From: Maribacter sp. PR1
GTDB lineage: Bacteria > Bacteroidota > Bacteroidia > Flavobacteriales > Flavobacteriaceae
NCBI RefSeq assembly: GCF_028464145.1
Contig: NZ_JAQPCG010000005.1
Span: forward strand, 62,001 to 126,000
DNA: 64,000 nucleotides
Reading direction: 5' to 3'
Position 1 is the stretch's first letter; every line of letters begins with the position of its first letter. Shown here piece after piece: positions 1 through 9,381 of this stretch. The translations under genes and the position numbers were made by a program. Under the pieces are notes generated by a model. The model saw only the letters and a list, made by a program, of their open reading frames with translations, had not been told where the DNA came from and did no database searches.

Positions 1-1
1 T

Positions 2-994
2 TCGGTTTGGGGCGGGGTAAATACCCTGGCGCAATCCCTCCATAAAATAAAACAAACGAAAAGTAAGAGCGAAGCCCAACGGATGATCTCAAAACTGAGG
101 GTGTATACCATTTCCGATCAGGATGACAGCGGCCTTTGGATACGCAATACGTTTCCCGAGCTTTTTTATATTGTTTCCCCTGGAGATCACTATGCCTCGG
201 CGACTTGGACGGGAATCAATACGTATATCAACGGAATCGATAACCGTAGCATAAGCAATGCGTGGATTGCCGAAAATATTCAGCAGAACCATGGGCCTTT
301 AGGTGCGGAATATCCCGATGTGGCTTGGGGCATGGAAGGGGATACCCCGGCGTTTTTGTCCCTGATACCCAACGGACTTAACACACCCAAACATCCGGAA
401 TGGGGGGCATGGGGCGGTCGATATGCGCTCTACAAACCGGAATTTGACAAGACCAAAAAAGGAACTTCGGTGGTAACCATTGCTCCCGAGACCCGGGCTA
501 TTTGGACGAATGTTGATGATACGTACACGCCTTATGTTCCCCAAGAATATGGGAGAACCGTAAAAAGAGATACCCTTACCTTCAAGAATAATAAGGCCAC
601 CCTATGGCGGTGGCGGGATGATTTTCAAAATGATTTTGCCGCCCGTATGGACTGGTGTTTGATGACGTATAAGGAGGCGAATCATCCACCGGTGCCCGGT
701 CTGACCCATCCTGAGGAGTTTACCGTAAAATCGGGCGAAGCTTTTAGTCTGGATGCTTTTAAATCCACCGACCCTGATGGGGATAACCTGAGTTATTTAT
801 GGTTCCACTATCCGGAGGAAAGTACCTATCAAAAGGAAATCTATATGGGGGCGGAGAATGTTCATATCGTGAACCTTACGGCGCCTGAAGTGGATAAAAA
901 GGAAACCCTTCATTTTATTTTGAAGCTCTCCGATAAAGGCAGCCCTTCCTTAACAAGATACAAACGCGTTATCGTTACCGTTGTACCTGAATAG
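2..994 (+). CDS. DUF1593 (Sde182-like) nucleoside hydrolase-like protein, 5' truncated by window edge
   Basis: The reading frame is open from base 2, so the gene begins before the window; the first internal Met is at 83. The visible part opens with VWGGVNTLAQ, typical of the nucleoside-hydrolase-like fold of DUF1593 (Sde182 family) proteins, followed by a long Trp- and Gly-rich stretch (WGAWGGRYALY, DDFQNDFAARMDW). From about residue 225 of the fragment there is an Ig-like C-terminal domain (NHPPVPGL, STDPDGDNLSYLW). Family members are secreted and occur in polysaccharide-degrading marine bacteria; substrate and activity are poorly known, so no reaction is claimed. The signal peptide, if any, would lie outside the window. 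Confidence 0.8.
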   Translation, partial: SVWGGVNTLAQSLHKIKQTKSKSEAQRMISKLRVYTISDQDDSGLWIRNTFPELFYIVSPGDHYASATWTGINTYINGIDNRSISNAWIAENIQQNHGPLGAEYPDVAWGMEGDTPAFLSLIPNGLNTPKHPEWGAWGGRYALYKPEFDKTKKGTSVVTIAPETRAIWTNVDDTYTPYVPQEYGRTVKRDTLTFKNNKATLWRWRDDFQNDFAARMDWCLMTYKEANHPPVPGLTHPEEFTVKSGEAFSLDAFKSTDPDGDNLSYLWFHYPEESTYQKEIYMGAENVHIVNLTAPEVDKKETLHFILKLSDKGSPSLTRYKRVIVTVVPE

Positions 995-1154
995 CAGGTA
1001 TGGCCACATTTGCATTGGAGTAGTACCATAGTGCTGTAAATGCTATCCCTTTCTAATCATACCTATATGTCGGACTTGGTTGAAAAAACCGCTCGAGACA
1101 ACCTTTTTAAGCTATTTTGCGTCTATCCATATGAATAGTAGGTAATGCTATACA

Positions 1155-1523
1155 ATGGATAAATCTAAAATCGTCAAAATAGCAACCATCATCGGTTCCA
1201 TACTTCTTGTTATTATGGCCATTTTTCATATCAGTGGCATTGGATATGTAAACAACCTTGTGCAGCAATCAAATACTGAACTCATTGTAAAGACTATTTT
1301 TCCGGTGTTATTTGCACATCCGTCCGTTCAACTTTTTGGATTTGCTGGATTGGGGATTTGGACACTCTTTAGTGGAAATGGAATTAAAAATTCATTACTC
1401 TTTATAGCGGTTATGGTATGTATAGATGCTGCTTTTGCATTCTATTTAGGGGCTGCTGTCCCCGGTGTTCTCTTGATGTTTGCTGCTTTTACTTTTGGTA
1501 TTGGGGCAGTCAAGGCAAAATAA
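1155..1523 (+). CDS. Small four-helix membrane protein, function unknown
   Basis: The 122-residue product is almost entirely hydrophobic, with four likely membrane segments at about residues 9-29, 45-65, 76-98 and 100-119 joined by short loops. I recognise no catalytic motif. The ATG is preceded by an A/T-rich stretch without a strong Shine-Dalgarno sequence, which is normal in this phylum. It stands alone, converging on the AraC-type gene downstream. The hydrophobic pattern and the compact coding frame favour a real inner-membrane protein; no function can be assigned. Confidence 0.6.
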   Translation: MDKSKIVKIATIIGSILLVIMAIFHISGIGYVNNLVQQSNTELIVKTIFPVLFAHPSVQLFGFAGLGIWTLFSGNGIKNSLLFIAVMVCIDAAFAFYLGAAVPGVLLMFAAFTFGIGAVKAK

Positions 1524-1546
1524 ATACCAGTTGTCAAAAAACAAAA

Positions 1547-2416
1547 TCACCCTTTCCTAAACTCCCCAGGCGCTACGCCCACCCGGTTTTTAAAAAGTCG
1601 GCTAAAATAGGCGGGGTCGTTAAAGTTGAGGAAGTAGGCCACCTCGGCAATGGAGTAGGAGGTGTTCAACAGGTATTTTTTGGCTTCGGCAATAGTAAAG
1701 TCTTGCACCACTTTTAAGGCAGAGGTTCCCGCCACGGTATGGCATACCCGGTTGAGGTGGGTCTGGGTAATACCGAGTTTTTTAGCAAAGGTTTTGATGC
1801 TGGGCAGGTCTTGGGCATGTTGCCGAATGAGTTCCTGAAACTGTTGAAAATAGGCCAGGTTGCGGTTGTTGGTGAATAAATCGGCCGTTCGGGTCCTAAA
1901 CTTTTCGCGATACAGTTCCAGGTAGAGCATTTCAAAATAGGTCTTGAGGGCCAAAAGTTTTTCGGGCGCATTGTCAAAAATCTCTTGCTGAATCTTGTCC
2001 TTCCAATAGTCGAACTCCGCAAAACGTTCGGGACGGTCGGTAAAGGAAATACAGGCCAATTGCCCCAATTGTCGGGTAAGGTCGGGCTTGTTGGGCAACA
2101 GGGTATCGTAAAAGGAAACGGAGAGGGTCATGACGTGTCCGGTAATGTGCGGCTCAAAATGAAAGCCGTGCAGTACGTTGGCGGGTACGGTCACCGCGCA
2201 AGGGGCATTTAAGGAGACTTCTTGATTTTCGGAATACAGAGTACCGCTTCCAGAGGAAATTAAAAAGAGCTGCACCAGATCGGTGTGGATATGTTCCTCA
2301 ATTTCCCACGCATAAATTTTGCTGCGGTCTTGCAGGGGTTCCAGATGGATGAAATCGGACACCATGGGCAACTGCTGCTCGCCATACAGGCCTTGGTAGC
2401 GGAGGAGGTCGTTCAT
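1547..2416 (-). CDS. AraC family transcriptional regulator (PobR-like candidate)
   Basis: The 289-residue protein has an N-terminal cupin-like ligand-binding half (about residues 20-110, with the AVTVPANVLHGFHFEP strand pattern) and a C-terminal AraC-type double helix-turn-helix (about 190-287, with IKTFAKKLGITQTHLNRVC and the second-helix signature SIAEVAYFLNFNDPAYFSRLFKNRVGVAP). It is divergent from the pca/pob catabolic cluster. AraC regulators of the PobR/PcaQ type that sense 4-hydroxybenzoate or protocatechuate commonly sit beside such operons, so it is the likely local activator. The inducer is inferred from position only. Confidence 0.88.
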   Translation of the reverse strand: MNDLLRYQGLYGEQQLPMVSDFIHLEPLQDRSKIYAWEIEEHIHTDLVQLFLISSGSGTLYSENQEVSLNAPCAVTVPANVLHGFHFEPHITGHVMTLSVSFYDTLLPNKPDLTRQLGQLACISFTDRPERFAEFDYWKDKIQQEIFDNAPEKLLALKTYFEMLYLELYREKFRTRTADLFTNNRNLAYFQQFQELIRQHAQDLPSIKTFAKKLGITQTHLNRVCHTVAGTSALKVVQDFTIAEAKKYLLNTSYSIAEVAYFLNFNDPAYFSRLFKNRVGVAPGEFRKG

Positions 2417-2863
2417 TTATGTATATTTAAAACAGGTATCTTAAATTATCAATAAAAAAGTAAATATATGTATTTCAATAGATTAAAGGATAATTTAATA
2501 TCATATTCGGTATATAAAACGGATAAAATGTTTATTTTGTACAATAATAAAACAAAAATATCCAAGAGTAAATATCAATGTTTTAGTAGGTTTGAATGGA
2601 TGAATCGATTGTCCGTTGATAATCTTACTTGCACTTTTAGTGTCAGGTCGAGCGGTCATATCGAGCGCAGTCGAGATGCGAGACCTCAATTAAAATGAAT
2701 TGAACCTATAGACCTCTCGACTTTAAGTTTATCTTGAGCATTGGGTGAAAAGAAAACATGTTTTCTTTGAGCGCACCTTGCGGAGCAAAACGAAAGACTC
2801 GAGGGGACAACCAGTTATGGTGTATTAGGGATAATACGAGAGTATAATTAAAAATTAAGACTA
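2417..2863. other. Divergent intergenic region before pcaH, mostly repeat-derived
   Basis: This 447-bp gap separates the AraC gene from pcaH and should hold both promoters and the regulator's binding site. The first 200 bp are A/T-rich. From about 2645 it carries a dispersed repeat (listed separately) and a palindrome at 2755-2766 (AAACATGTTTTC core). No clear TAnnTTTG element was found close to pcaH. The short frames here look non-coding. Confidence 0.5.
2645..2800. repeat. Dispersed flavobacterial-type intergenic repeat, copy 1
   Basis: It contains CGAGCGCAGTCGAG at 2662-2675 and a 24-base block at 2716-2739 that begins CTCGACTTTAAG and ends ATCTTGAGC. The same two blocks recur, with one substitution in the longer one, between pcaB and pcaL. 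CGAG/CTCG half-sites give the element a folded, palindromic character. It probably belongs to the short non-coding repeats scattered through flavobacterial genomes. Confidence 0.75.
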
Positions 2864-3571
2864 ATGGCTTCTGAATTTTTAGACCAATTTGATAGGGAAG
2901 TGCAACCGCCTTACCTTCACGAAGCGTATAAATCCACCCTGCTACGGGCGCCTTTGCAGCCTTTGGTGGTGCCCCCAAAAAAGGAGATTACCCGGAGTGG
3001 ACCGTTGTTCAAGGATTTTAATCTGGGTGCTTTGGACCACGACCTGACCAAAAATTCGGTCAAGGACGGCGAAGCCATCGGGGAGCGTATTGTGGTGCAC
3101 GGAAAGGTGACCAACGAAAAGGGACATCCTTTGCCCCATACCCTTATTGAACTTTGGCAGGCAAATTCCGCCGGGCGTTACGTACACAAAGTGGATCAGC
3201 ACGATGCCCCGTTGGACCCCAACTTTTTGGGAACCGGCCGTTGCATGACCGATGCCCACGGTAATTATAAATTCTATACCATTAAACCGGGTGCCTATCC
3301 CTGGGGAAACCACCCCAATGCATGGCGGCCCAACCATATCCATTTTTCCCTCTTTGGGGGCAATATTACAAGTCGGTTGATTACCCAAATGTATTTTCCC
3401 GGCGATCCGCTCTTTGAACACGACCCTATTTTTAAGGCCGTACCGCCCAAGGGAAGGGAGTTGTTGATTTCCAAGTTCGACCTCTCCATCACCGAACCCA
3501 ATTTTGCCCTAGGCTACCGTTTTGACATTGTGTTGCGCGGAAAACATGCAACCCCTTTTGAAAATCTGTAA
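2864..3571 (+). CDS. pcaH: Protocatechuate 3,4-dioxygenase beta subunit
   Basis: PcaH carries the active-site iron of the enzyme that opens the protocatechuate ring between the two hydroxyls to give 3-carboxy-cis,cis-muconate. The 235-residue length fits the family. All four Fe(III) ligands can be seen: Tyr106 (SAGRY), Tyr145 (KPGAYPWG), His158 and His160 (RPNHIHFSLFG). The start follows an A-rich stretch. It is the first gene of the pca cluster and abuts pcaG directly, as expected for subunits made in equal amounts. Cytoplasmic. Confidence 0.96.
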   Translation: MASEFLDQFDREVQPPYLHEAYKSTLLRAPLQPLVVPPKKEITRSGPLFKDFNLGALDHDLTKNSVKDGEAIGERIVVHGKVTNEKGHPLPHTLIELWQANSAGRYVHKVDQHDAPLDPNFLGTGRCMTDAHGNYKFYTIKPGAYPWGNHPNAWRPNHIHFSLFGGNITSRLITQMYFPGDPLFEHDPIFKAVPPKGRELLISKFDLSITEPNFALGYRFDIVLRGKHATPFENL

Positions 3572-3577
3572 GTGACC

Positions 3578-4117
3578 ATGAGCGATACCCTAAAAAAACA
3601 GACCCCCTCACAGACCATAGGTCCCTATTTTGCATACGGACTCACCCCGCAGCAATACGGCTATGCCTATGATAGCTTGGCGGATAATGATATGACCAGG
3701 GGACTTACGAACATAACACCCATTACCATCACCGGAACGGTGTATGAAGGCAGCGGCAACGCCATAGACGATGCTATGGTGGAACTTTGGCAAGATGATG
3801 GCGAACATAAACTGTTTGGTCGCTATGGCACGGGAACGGACGAGGGGAACACCTTTACCTTTACTACGATAAAACCGAAACCCGTGAACGGGGAAGCGCC
3901 TTATATCAACGTAATTTTGTTTATGCGTGGGCAATTGTTGCATTCCTATACCCGTATTTATTTTTCGGATGAGGCGGAACTAAACCAAACTGACGCGCTA
4001 TTACAATCAATCGACAAGGACCGTAGGCAGACCCTGATAGCGGAGAAAAACGGAGAAGGCTATACCTTCAATATTCACATGCAAGGGACGAAGGAAACCG
4101 TATTTTTTGAAATCTAA
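3578..4117 (+). CDS. pcaG: Protocatechuate 3,4-dioxygenase alpha subunit
   Basis: PcaG is the second subunit of the ring-cleaving dioxygenase; it shares the beta-sandwich fold with PcaH but has no iron ligands. Visible family features are TPSQTIGPYFAYGL near the N terminus and DAMVELWQDDG in the core. A GTG at 3572 lies immediately after the pcaH stop and is in frame; the ATG at 3578 is preferred and gives 179 residues. The 6-base gap to pcaH implies translational coupling. The product is needed to shape the active site of the alpha-beta protomer. Confidence 0.95.
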   Translation: MSDTLKKQTPSQTIGPYFAYGLTPQQYGYAYDSLADNDMTRGLTNITPITITGTVYEGSGNAIDDAMVELWQDDGEHKLFGRYGTGTDEGNTFTFTTIKPKPVNGEAPYINVILFMRGQLLHSYTRIYFSDEAELNQTDALLQSIDKDRRQTLIAEKNGEGYTFNIHMQGTKETVFFEI

Positions 4118-4128
4118 CCAGAAATAAA

Positions 4129-5454
4129 ATGTCGCTCTACGCCAATACCTTTAATGCCCTTGAACTGACGGAATTATTTTCGGACCGGTACGCCGTGGCC
4201 ATGTTATTGAAGGTGGAAGCCGAATTGGCAAAAGCCCAAGCGTCCGAAGGTATCATTCCCGAGGCCGCAGCGAAAATCATAGCGGATTGCTGTGTGGTTG
4301 ATGCCATGGATATAAATAGTTTGAAGACGGATGTGGTCTTGGGGGGCAATGTGGCCATTCCGCTGGTCAAACAGCTTACGAAGATTATTAAGAATCGGGA
4401 TTTTGAGGCCTCCAAATATGTGCATTTGGGAGCCACGAGTCAGGATATTATCGATACCGCCACCATTCTCACCACTAAGGACTATCTGGAGTGGATGGAA
4501 GCGAAACTCAAAGCTTTGCAACAAGTTTTGGTACAGACCACAAAAGACCACGTAAAGACCATCATGATCGGGCGGACCTTGTTGCAACAGGCCAAACCCA
4601 TGACCTTTGGGGTGAAGACCGCCGGATGGTTGGAAAGTTGTTCACGCAATCTGTCGCGCTTGGGTCATTTAAAGGAAAATTTATACAGCATACAATTGGG
4701 CGGTGCCGTAGGCAGTGGCAATGCCCATATCACTACCGAGGTACAGGAGAAAATGGCTGATGCCTTGGGGTTGCAACCTGCTTTTCCATGGCAGTCGCAG
4801 CGCGATTCCCTAAACGATTTTGCTTCTTTTTTGGGCATTGTTTCGGGCAGTTTGGGCAAGATGGCCAAGGATATTTCCCTGTTGATGCAAACCGAAGTGG
4901 CCGAAGTCTTTGAAGGGGCGGCCGAAGGTAAGGGCGGCTCCAGTACCATGCCGCACAAACGGAATCCAGTTAGCTGTGCTCTCATTTTGAGCAATGCTAC
5001 CCGTACCCCGGGATTGGTCGCTACCATGCTCGGTGCCATGCCTCAGGAACACGAACGTTCCGCAGGACTTTGGCATGCCGAGTGGGAAACCTTGAGCACT
5101 TTGATGCAGCTTACCGCCGGCGCTTTGGAGAAATCGGTAGATTTGATTGCAAATTTGGAAGTGGATAAAGAGCGTATGTTGCAGAACATCGAAATCACGA
5201 ATGGACTCATCTATGCGGAGAAAGTGTCCTTACAATTGTCCAAATCCATCGGAAAAATGCAGGCCCATGAATCCGTAAAAAAGGCGTGTCATTTGGCCAT
5301 GCAGCAGCAAAAACAATTGAAGGAAGTGGTGCAGGAGATGCATCCACAATTAGAAAATTTGGACGCCTTGTTCTTACCTGAAAACGCGATTGGTAATAGC
5401 GTGGAGTGGGTAGAAAAGGTGTTGAGAAAATACAATACTGAGTTCGATGATTAA
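4129..5454 (+). CDS. pcaB: 3-carboxy-cis,cis-muconate cycloisomerase
   Basis: This enzyme lactonises 3-carboxymuconate to 4-carboxymuconolactone, the second step from protocatechuate. The 441-residue protein belongs to the fumarase/aspartase superfamily: HLGATSQDIIDT at 99-110 and the family signature GSSTMPHKRNP at 270-280, followed by the PcaB-type C-terminal domain. It starts 11 bases after pcaG. The similar adenylosuccinate lyase is excluded by the pathway context. A 235-bp gap with a repeat follows, so the next genes may have a second promoter. Confidence 0.95.
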   Translation: MSLYANTFNALELTELFSDRYAVAMLLKVEAELAKAQASEGIIPEAAAKIIADCCVVDAMDINSLKTDVVLGGNVAIPLVKQLTKIIKNRDFEASKYVHLGATSQDIIDTATILTTKDYLEWMEAKLKALQQVLVQTTKDHVKTIMIGRTLLQQAKPMTFGVKTAGWLESCSRNLSRLGHLKENLYSIQLGGAVGSGNAHITTEVQEKMADALGLQPAFPWQSQRDSLNDFASFLGIVSGSLGKMAKDISLLMQTEVAEVFEGAAEGKGGSSTMPHKRNPVSCALILSNATRTPGLVATMLGAMPQEHERSAGLWHAEWETLSTLMQLTAGALEKSVDLIANLEVDKERMLQNIEITNGLIYAEKVSLQLSKSIGKMQAHESVKKACHLAMQQQKQLKEVVQEMHPQLENLDALFLPENAIGNSVEWVEKVLRKYNTEFDD

Positions 5455-5496
5455 TTCTTTATTTGTGGTCCATAGGCAAATTAATTTGTGTAATGT

Positions 5497-5605
5497 TTCC
5501 CCGAGCGCAGTCGAGGGGTCAATCGGCAACTATAAACTGGATAATGCCTTGCATCTCGACTTTGAGTTTATCTTGAGCGAAGCCGAAAGGCTCGATGTGT
5601 CGGCC
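5497..5605. repeat. Dispersed intergenic repeat, copy 2
   Basis: CGAGCGCAGTCGAG at 5502-5515 and the block at 5555-5578 (CTCGACTTTGAG to ATCTTGAGC) match copy 1 before pcaH, the latter with one change in 24 bases. It continues with GAAGCCGAAAGGCTCGA, whose CGA/TCG ends pair with the start of the block. It fills the gap between pcaB and pcaL and splits the catabolic cluster into two groups. Confidence 0.78.
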
Positions 5606-5689
5606 CAAATTTAAAATTTGCAACGACTTATTCTCCCTTTTTAATGAATTTACGATGTATAGAACTCAGAAAAGTCTAATTAAAAACCT

Positions 5690-6826
5690 ATGAAGACCAA
5701 TTATAAAATACAGGGTACGCCCAATAGTCCCGTGCTAATGTTCTCCAATTCCTTAGGGGCGGATTTAACGATGTGGGACGATTTGGTGCCGCACCTCTTG
5801 CCGTATTTTAAGGTGTTGCAGTACGATACCCGAGGCCACGGACAAAGTGAATTGACCGAGGGCCCCTATACCATTGAAATGTTGGGCCAAGATGTCATCG
5901 ACCTATTGGACCAATTGAAGATTGATAAAGTGTATTTCTGCGGATTGTCCATGGGGGGTATGATAGGGCAGTATCTCGGGATACACCATCCGGATAGATT
6001 GCACAAGTTGATCATCAGCAATACCGATGCTAAAATTGGTACGGCAGAAGGATGGAAGGATCGCATAAAGACTATAAACGAACAAGGCATGCAGGCCATT
6101 GTGGACGGCACGATGGAAAAGTGGTTTACCAAGGCCTACCACATCAACCGTCCTTACCGGGTCGCGGAAATGAGAGAAATCTTTTTGGCCAACAGCCTAG
6201 CTGGGTATACGGCATGTTGTGCGGCCTTGGGGGCTGCAGATTTTAGGGAAGACATTAAAAACATTTCGGTGGAAACCTTAATTATCACGGGCGATGAGGA
6301 TGAGGTTACCAATGTGGAACAAGCGGAAGCCCTGCAAAAGGAAATTGAGGGCGCGCAATTGAAAGTGTTCCATGCCCGGCATTTACCCAGTACGGAATTA
6401 CCGGCCTACTATGCGGAAACCCTTATCGATTTTATAGTGGGCGAAGATGGTTTTGACCGAGGGATGCACGTGCGCCGTACCGTGTTAGGCAGTGCCCATG
6501 TGGACCGGGCGAACAGGAATAAAAACGAATTCAATACCGATTTTCAGGAATTTATATCGCAATACGCTTGGGGGGAGATTTGGACCCGCCCGGGATTGTC
6601 CAAACACACCCGAAGTCTCATTACCCTTTCCATGCTGATACCGCTGAATAAAAAGGCGGAGTTTAAAATGCATGTTCGGGCAGCCTTTAACAATGGGGTC
6701 GCCGTGGCCGAAATCAAGGAAGTGATTTTGCAATCGGGTATTTATTGTGGCTTGCCCGCCGCCAACGATGCCATGCATTCGGCAGAGGAAGTTTTTGAGG
6801 AACTGGGATTGGAGTATAAAGAATAG
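5690..6826 (+). CDS. pcaL: Fused 3-oxoadipate enol-lactonase / 4-carboxymuconolactone decarboxylase
   Basis: The 378-residue protein joins two consecutive enzymes of the pathway. Residues 1-250 form an alpha/beta hydrolase (PcaD): nucleophile Ser87 in GLSMGG, probable acid Asp204 and His231. Residues 257-378 form a carboxymuconolactone decarboxylase (PcaC) with RRTVLGSAHVDRA and the conserved RAAFNNGV...LPAANDAMHSAEEVF region. PcaC decarboxylates the muconolactone to the enol-lactone, and PcaD hydrolyses that to 3-oxoadipate. Such PcaL fusions are known in other bacteria. It lies 4 bases before pobA. Confidence 0.94.
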   Translation: MKTNYKIQGTPNSPVLMFSNSLGADLTMWDDLVPHLLPYFKVLQYDTRGHGQSELTEGPYTIEMLGQDVIDLLDQLKIDKVYFCGLSMGGMIGQYLGIHHPDRLHKLIISNTDAKIGTAEGWKDRIKTINEQGMQAIVDGTMEKWFTKAYHINRPYRVAEMREIFLANSLAGYTACCAALGAADFREDIKNISVETLIITGDEDEVTNVEQAEALQKEIEGAQLKVFHARHLPSTELPAYYAETLIDFIVGEDGFDRGMHVRRTVLGSAHVDRANRNKNEFNTDFQEFISQYAWGEIWTRPGLSKHTRSLITLSMLIPLNKKAEFKMHVRAAFNNGVAVAEIKEVILQSGIYCGLPAANDAMHSAEEVFEELGLEYKE

Positions 6827-6830
6827 CAAC

Positions 6831-8024
6831 ATGATCAACATTAAAACACAAGTAGGGATTATCGGTGCCGGTCCGGCCGGATTGGTTCTGGCGAATTGGC
6901 TGAGAAAGTATGGGATTGCATCCGTAATTATTGAATTGCGCTCACGGGAATATGTTGAGGGGAGGGTGCGTGCCGGACTGGTAGAACAGAACACCAAGGA
7001 TATTTTAAAGGAATTGAGATTGGATGCCCGCATGAACAAGGAAGGTATCGTTCATGATGGCGTGTATTTGAGTTTTGATGAGGAACGTATTCATATTCCC
7101 TTTGGGGAATTAACCGGAGGCAGAACCATAAGTATTTATGGCCAACAGGAAATTGTAAAGGATCTGACCGATGCCTGGTTACAGGAGGGTGGAGAATTGC
7201 ATTTTGAGACCAAGGCCACCAAAATTGTAGATTTTGATACCAAAAGCCCAAAGATTTACTTTGAAAAGGACGGCGAAGAAGGAATTATGGAGTGCGACTT
7301 TGTGGCGGCCTGTGATGGATTCCACGGTATAGGGAGAAAGACCTTGCCCAAAAAAAGCTTTCAATCCTATGATATTACGTATCCTTTTAGTTGGTTGGGT
7401 ATTTTGGCCCATGTGGCCCCGTCTACGGATGAATTGATCTATGCCTATCACGAGAACGGTTTTGCCTTGCATAGCCTGCGTTCGGAAATGGTAAGCCGAT
7501 TGTATATTCAGGTAGATAATGACGAGTCGGTCGATAATTGGTCGGATGACCGAATCTGGAGCGAACTTTCCAAACGCTTGGCCACCCCCGGTTTTGAATT
7601 GGAGGAAGGTCCTATTTTTGAAAAGGGCATTACGCCTATGCGGAGCCATATGATCGATAGTTTGCAATCGGGCCGCTTATTTTTATCCGGAGATGCAGCG
7701 CATATTGTACCTCCAACCGGTGGTAAGGGCATGAACCTGGCCATTGCCGATGTAAAACACTTGGTAGATGCCTTTGTGGATTTCTATTCAAACAATTCCG
7801 AAGCCAAGATGGATAGTTATACCCGTATCGCCTTGCAGCGCATTTGGAGGGCACAGGATTTTTCCAATTTTATGACCAAGCTATTCCACAAGCAGGATGC
7901 CCACGGTTCCTTTACTTATCGCTTACAGAAAGCGAAGTTCGATTATCTAAAAGTGTCCAGAGCCTATAAAACCACAATAGCGGAAAATTATGTGGGCCTA
8001 CCCTTTGAATCCTTTGAAATATAA
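6831..8024 (+). CDS. pobA: 4-hydroxybenzoate 3-monooxygenase (FAD, NADPH)
   Basis: PobA hydroxylates 4-hydroxybenzoate to protocatechuate and feeds the ring-cleavage enzymes upstream. The 397-residue length matches the family (about 390-395). It has the FAD-binding GAGPAG at 12-17, the RVRAGLVEQ segment, the second flavin motif ACDGFHGIGR and GDAAH at 287-291 with PPTGGKGMNLAIADV. The ATG at 6831, four bases after the pcaL stop, was chosen over an in-frame upstream start that would overlap pcaL by 80 bases and add residues not found in the family. Confidence 0.95.
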   Translation: MINIKTQVGIIGAGPAGLVLANWLRKYGIASVIIELRSREYVEGRVRAGLVEQNTKDILKELRLDARMNKEGIVHDGVYLSFDEERIHIPFGELTGGRTISIYGQQEIVKDLTDAWLQEGGELHFETKATKIVDFDTKSPKIYFEKDGEEGIMECDFVAACDGFHGIGRKTLPKKSFQSYDITYPFSWLGILAHVAPSTDELIYAYHENGFALHSLRSEMVSRLYIQVDNDESVDNWSDDRIWSELSKRLATPGFELEEGPIFEKGITPMRSHMIDSLQSGRLFLSGDAAHIVPPTGGKGMNLAIADVKHLVDAFVDFYSNNSEAKMDSYTRIALQRIWRAQDFSNFMTKLFHKQDAHGSFTYRLQKAKFDYLKVSRAYKTTIAENYVGLPFESFEI

Positions 8025-8030
8025 AAGTAC

Positions 8031-9377
8031 ATGAAAACAGTACCGGTAATCAGTGCCGAAAAAGCGGCAAGTCTTGTAAAAAATGGGGATATCCTAATGG
8101 TGGGGGGCTTTGGAATGACGGGTAATCCAGTGAATATTGTTCATGAACTGGCCAAGACCCAAACCAAAGGCCTTACCTATATTGCGAACAACGTAGGGGA
8201 ACCCAATATGGGTGGGGGACGTTTGTTGAACAACGGACAATTGAAAAAAATGATCGGTTCCTTCTTTACCTCAAATCGGGAAGCCGTATTGGCCGCCCAA
8301 GAAGGTCGGGTGGAATATGAATTATTGCCCCAAGGTACCCTGGCAGAAGCAATCAGGGCCGGAGGTGCCGGTATTGGCGGATTTTACACCCCAACCTCCG
8401 CAGGAACCCTGATTGCAAAAGAAAGGGAAACGAAGGTAGTGCATGGCAAAGAGCAGGTTTTTATTGAAGGAATTCATGGGAATGTAGCCTTTATACGAGC
8501 TTGGAAAGCCGATACGGCAGGAAATCTGCAATACCGAATGACGGAGCAAAACTTTAACCGTGCCATGGCCACTGCGGCGGACATTGTGGTTGCGGAAGTA
8601 CAGGAAATTGTTCCCGTGGGCGAGCTGGACCCGAATGAAATACATACCCCGGGCTGTTTTGTGGATTATTTGGTAGAACGCAAACTGACCTTGGAAGATT
8701 TAGGTATCTCGGCATCGGTGGGATCCTCAAAAGTGGTCGATGAAAAACGGATGAACATGGCCAAGCGAGCGTTTGCCGAACTGGAAAAGGGCGATGTGGT
8801 GAATTTGGGTATCGGAATCCCCACCTTGGTGGCTGATTATATTTCGCCCCAGGATGGTATCATTCTCCATACGGAAAATGGCATGTTGGGTGTAGGCCCA
8901 GAACCAGAAGATGGGGGAGGAGCAATGCATTACCCGGTAAATGCGGGTAAAGTGCCAGTAACGGCATTGGAGGGTAGTAGCTATTTTGATAGTGCCGATA
9001 GTTTTGCCATGATCCGTGGTGGACATATTGATGTGGCCATTATGGGGGGATTGGAAGTAGATGCCCAAGGGAATCTGGCCAACTGGTCCGTGCCCGGAAA
9101 ACCGCTTCTGGGCGTTGGAGGGGCGATGGATTTGGCCTCCGGAGCAAAGAAATTAATTATTACTTTAGGCCATACCGATAGGGACGGTAATAGCAAAGTT
9201 GTGGAAAACTGCAGCTTGCCTATTACGGATTTTAACTGTGTGGATGTCCTGATTACGGAACTGGCGGTTTTTAAATTTATTAAAGGGCAATTGACCTTGA
9301 CGGAAATTTTACCCGGAAGTAGCTTGGAGGAAGTCTGTGAAAAGACAGCCGCCAAATTTGTAGAACAATTAGCATAA
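8031..9377 (+). CDS. pcaIJ: Fused 3-oxoadipate CoA-transferase, subunits A and B
   Basis: One 448-residue chain combines what are usually two subunits of the succinyl-CoA:3-oxoacid CoA-transferase family. Residues 1 to about 225 are the A part ([11 protein letters not shown], the [16 protein letters not shown] region). From about 238 the B part follows ([17 protein letters not shown]), with the catalytic Glu at 282 in [10 protein letters not shown]. It transfers CoA from succinyl-CoA to 3-oxoadipate. Fusion also occurs in mitochondrial SCOT, so acetoacetate as substrate is possible in principle; the operon makes 3-oxoadipate the likely one. Confidence 0.93.
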   Translation: MKTVPVISAEKAASLVKNGDILMVGGFGMTGNPVNIVHELAKTQTKGLTYIANNVGEPNMGGGRLLNNGQLKKMIGSFFTSNREAVLAAQEGRVEYELLPQGTLAEAIRAGGAGIGGFYTPTSAGTLIAKERETKVVHGKEQVFIEGIHGNVAFIRAWKADTAGNLQYRMTEQNFNRAMATAADIVVAEVQEIVPVGELDPNEIHTPGCFVDYLVERKLTLEDLGISASVGSSKVVDEKRMNMAKRAFAELEKGDVVNLGIGIPTLVADYISPQDGIILHTENGMLGVGPEPEDGGGAMHYPVNAGKVPVTALEGSSYFDSADSFAMIRGGHIDVAIMGGLEVDAQGNLANWSVPGKPLLGVGGAMDLASGAKKLIITLGHTDRDGNSKVVENCSLPITDFNCVDVLITELAVFKFIKGQLTLTEILPGSSLEEVCEKTAAKFVEQLA

Positions 9378-9381
9378 CCGA

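Noticed and set aside
1418-1717. 99-codon plus-strand frame rich in Cys and Phe
   Set aside because: It bridges the small membrane protein gene and the opposite-strand AraC gene in another frame; both real genes explain it.
2468-2698. Frames in the AraC-pcaH gap
   Set aside because: They run through the dispersed repeat and have no family features.
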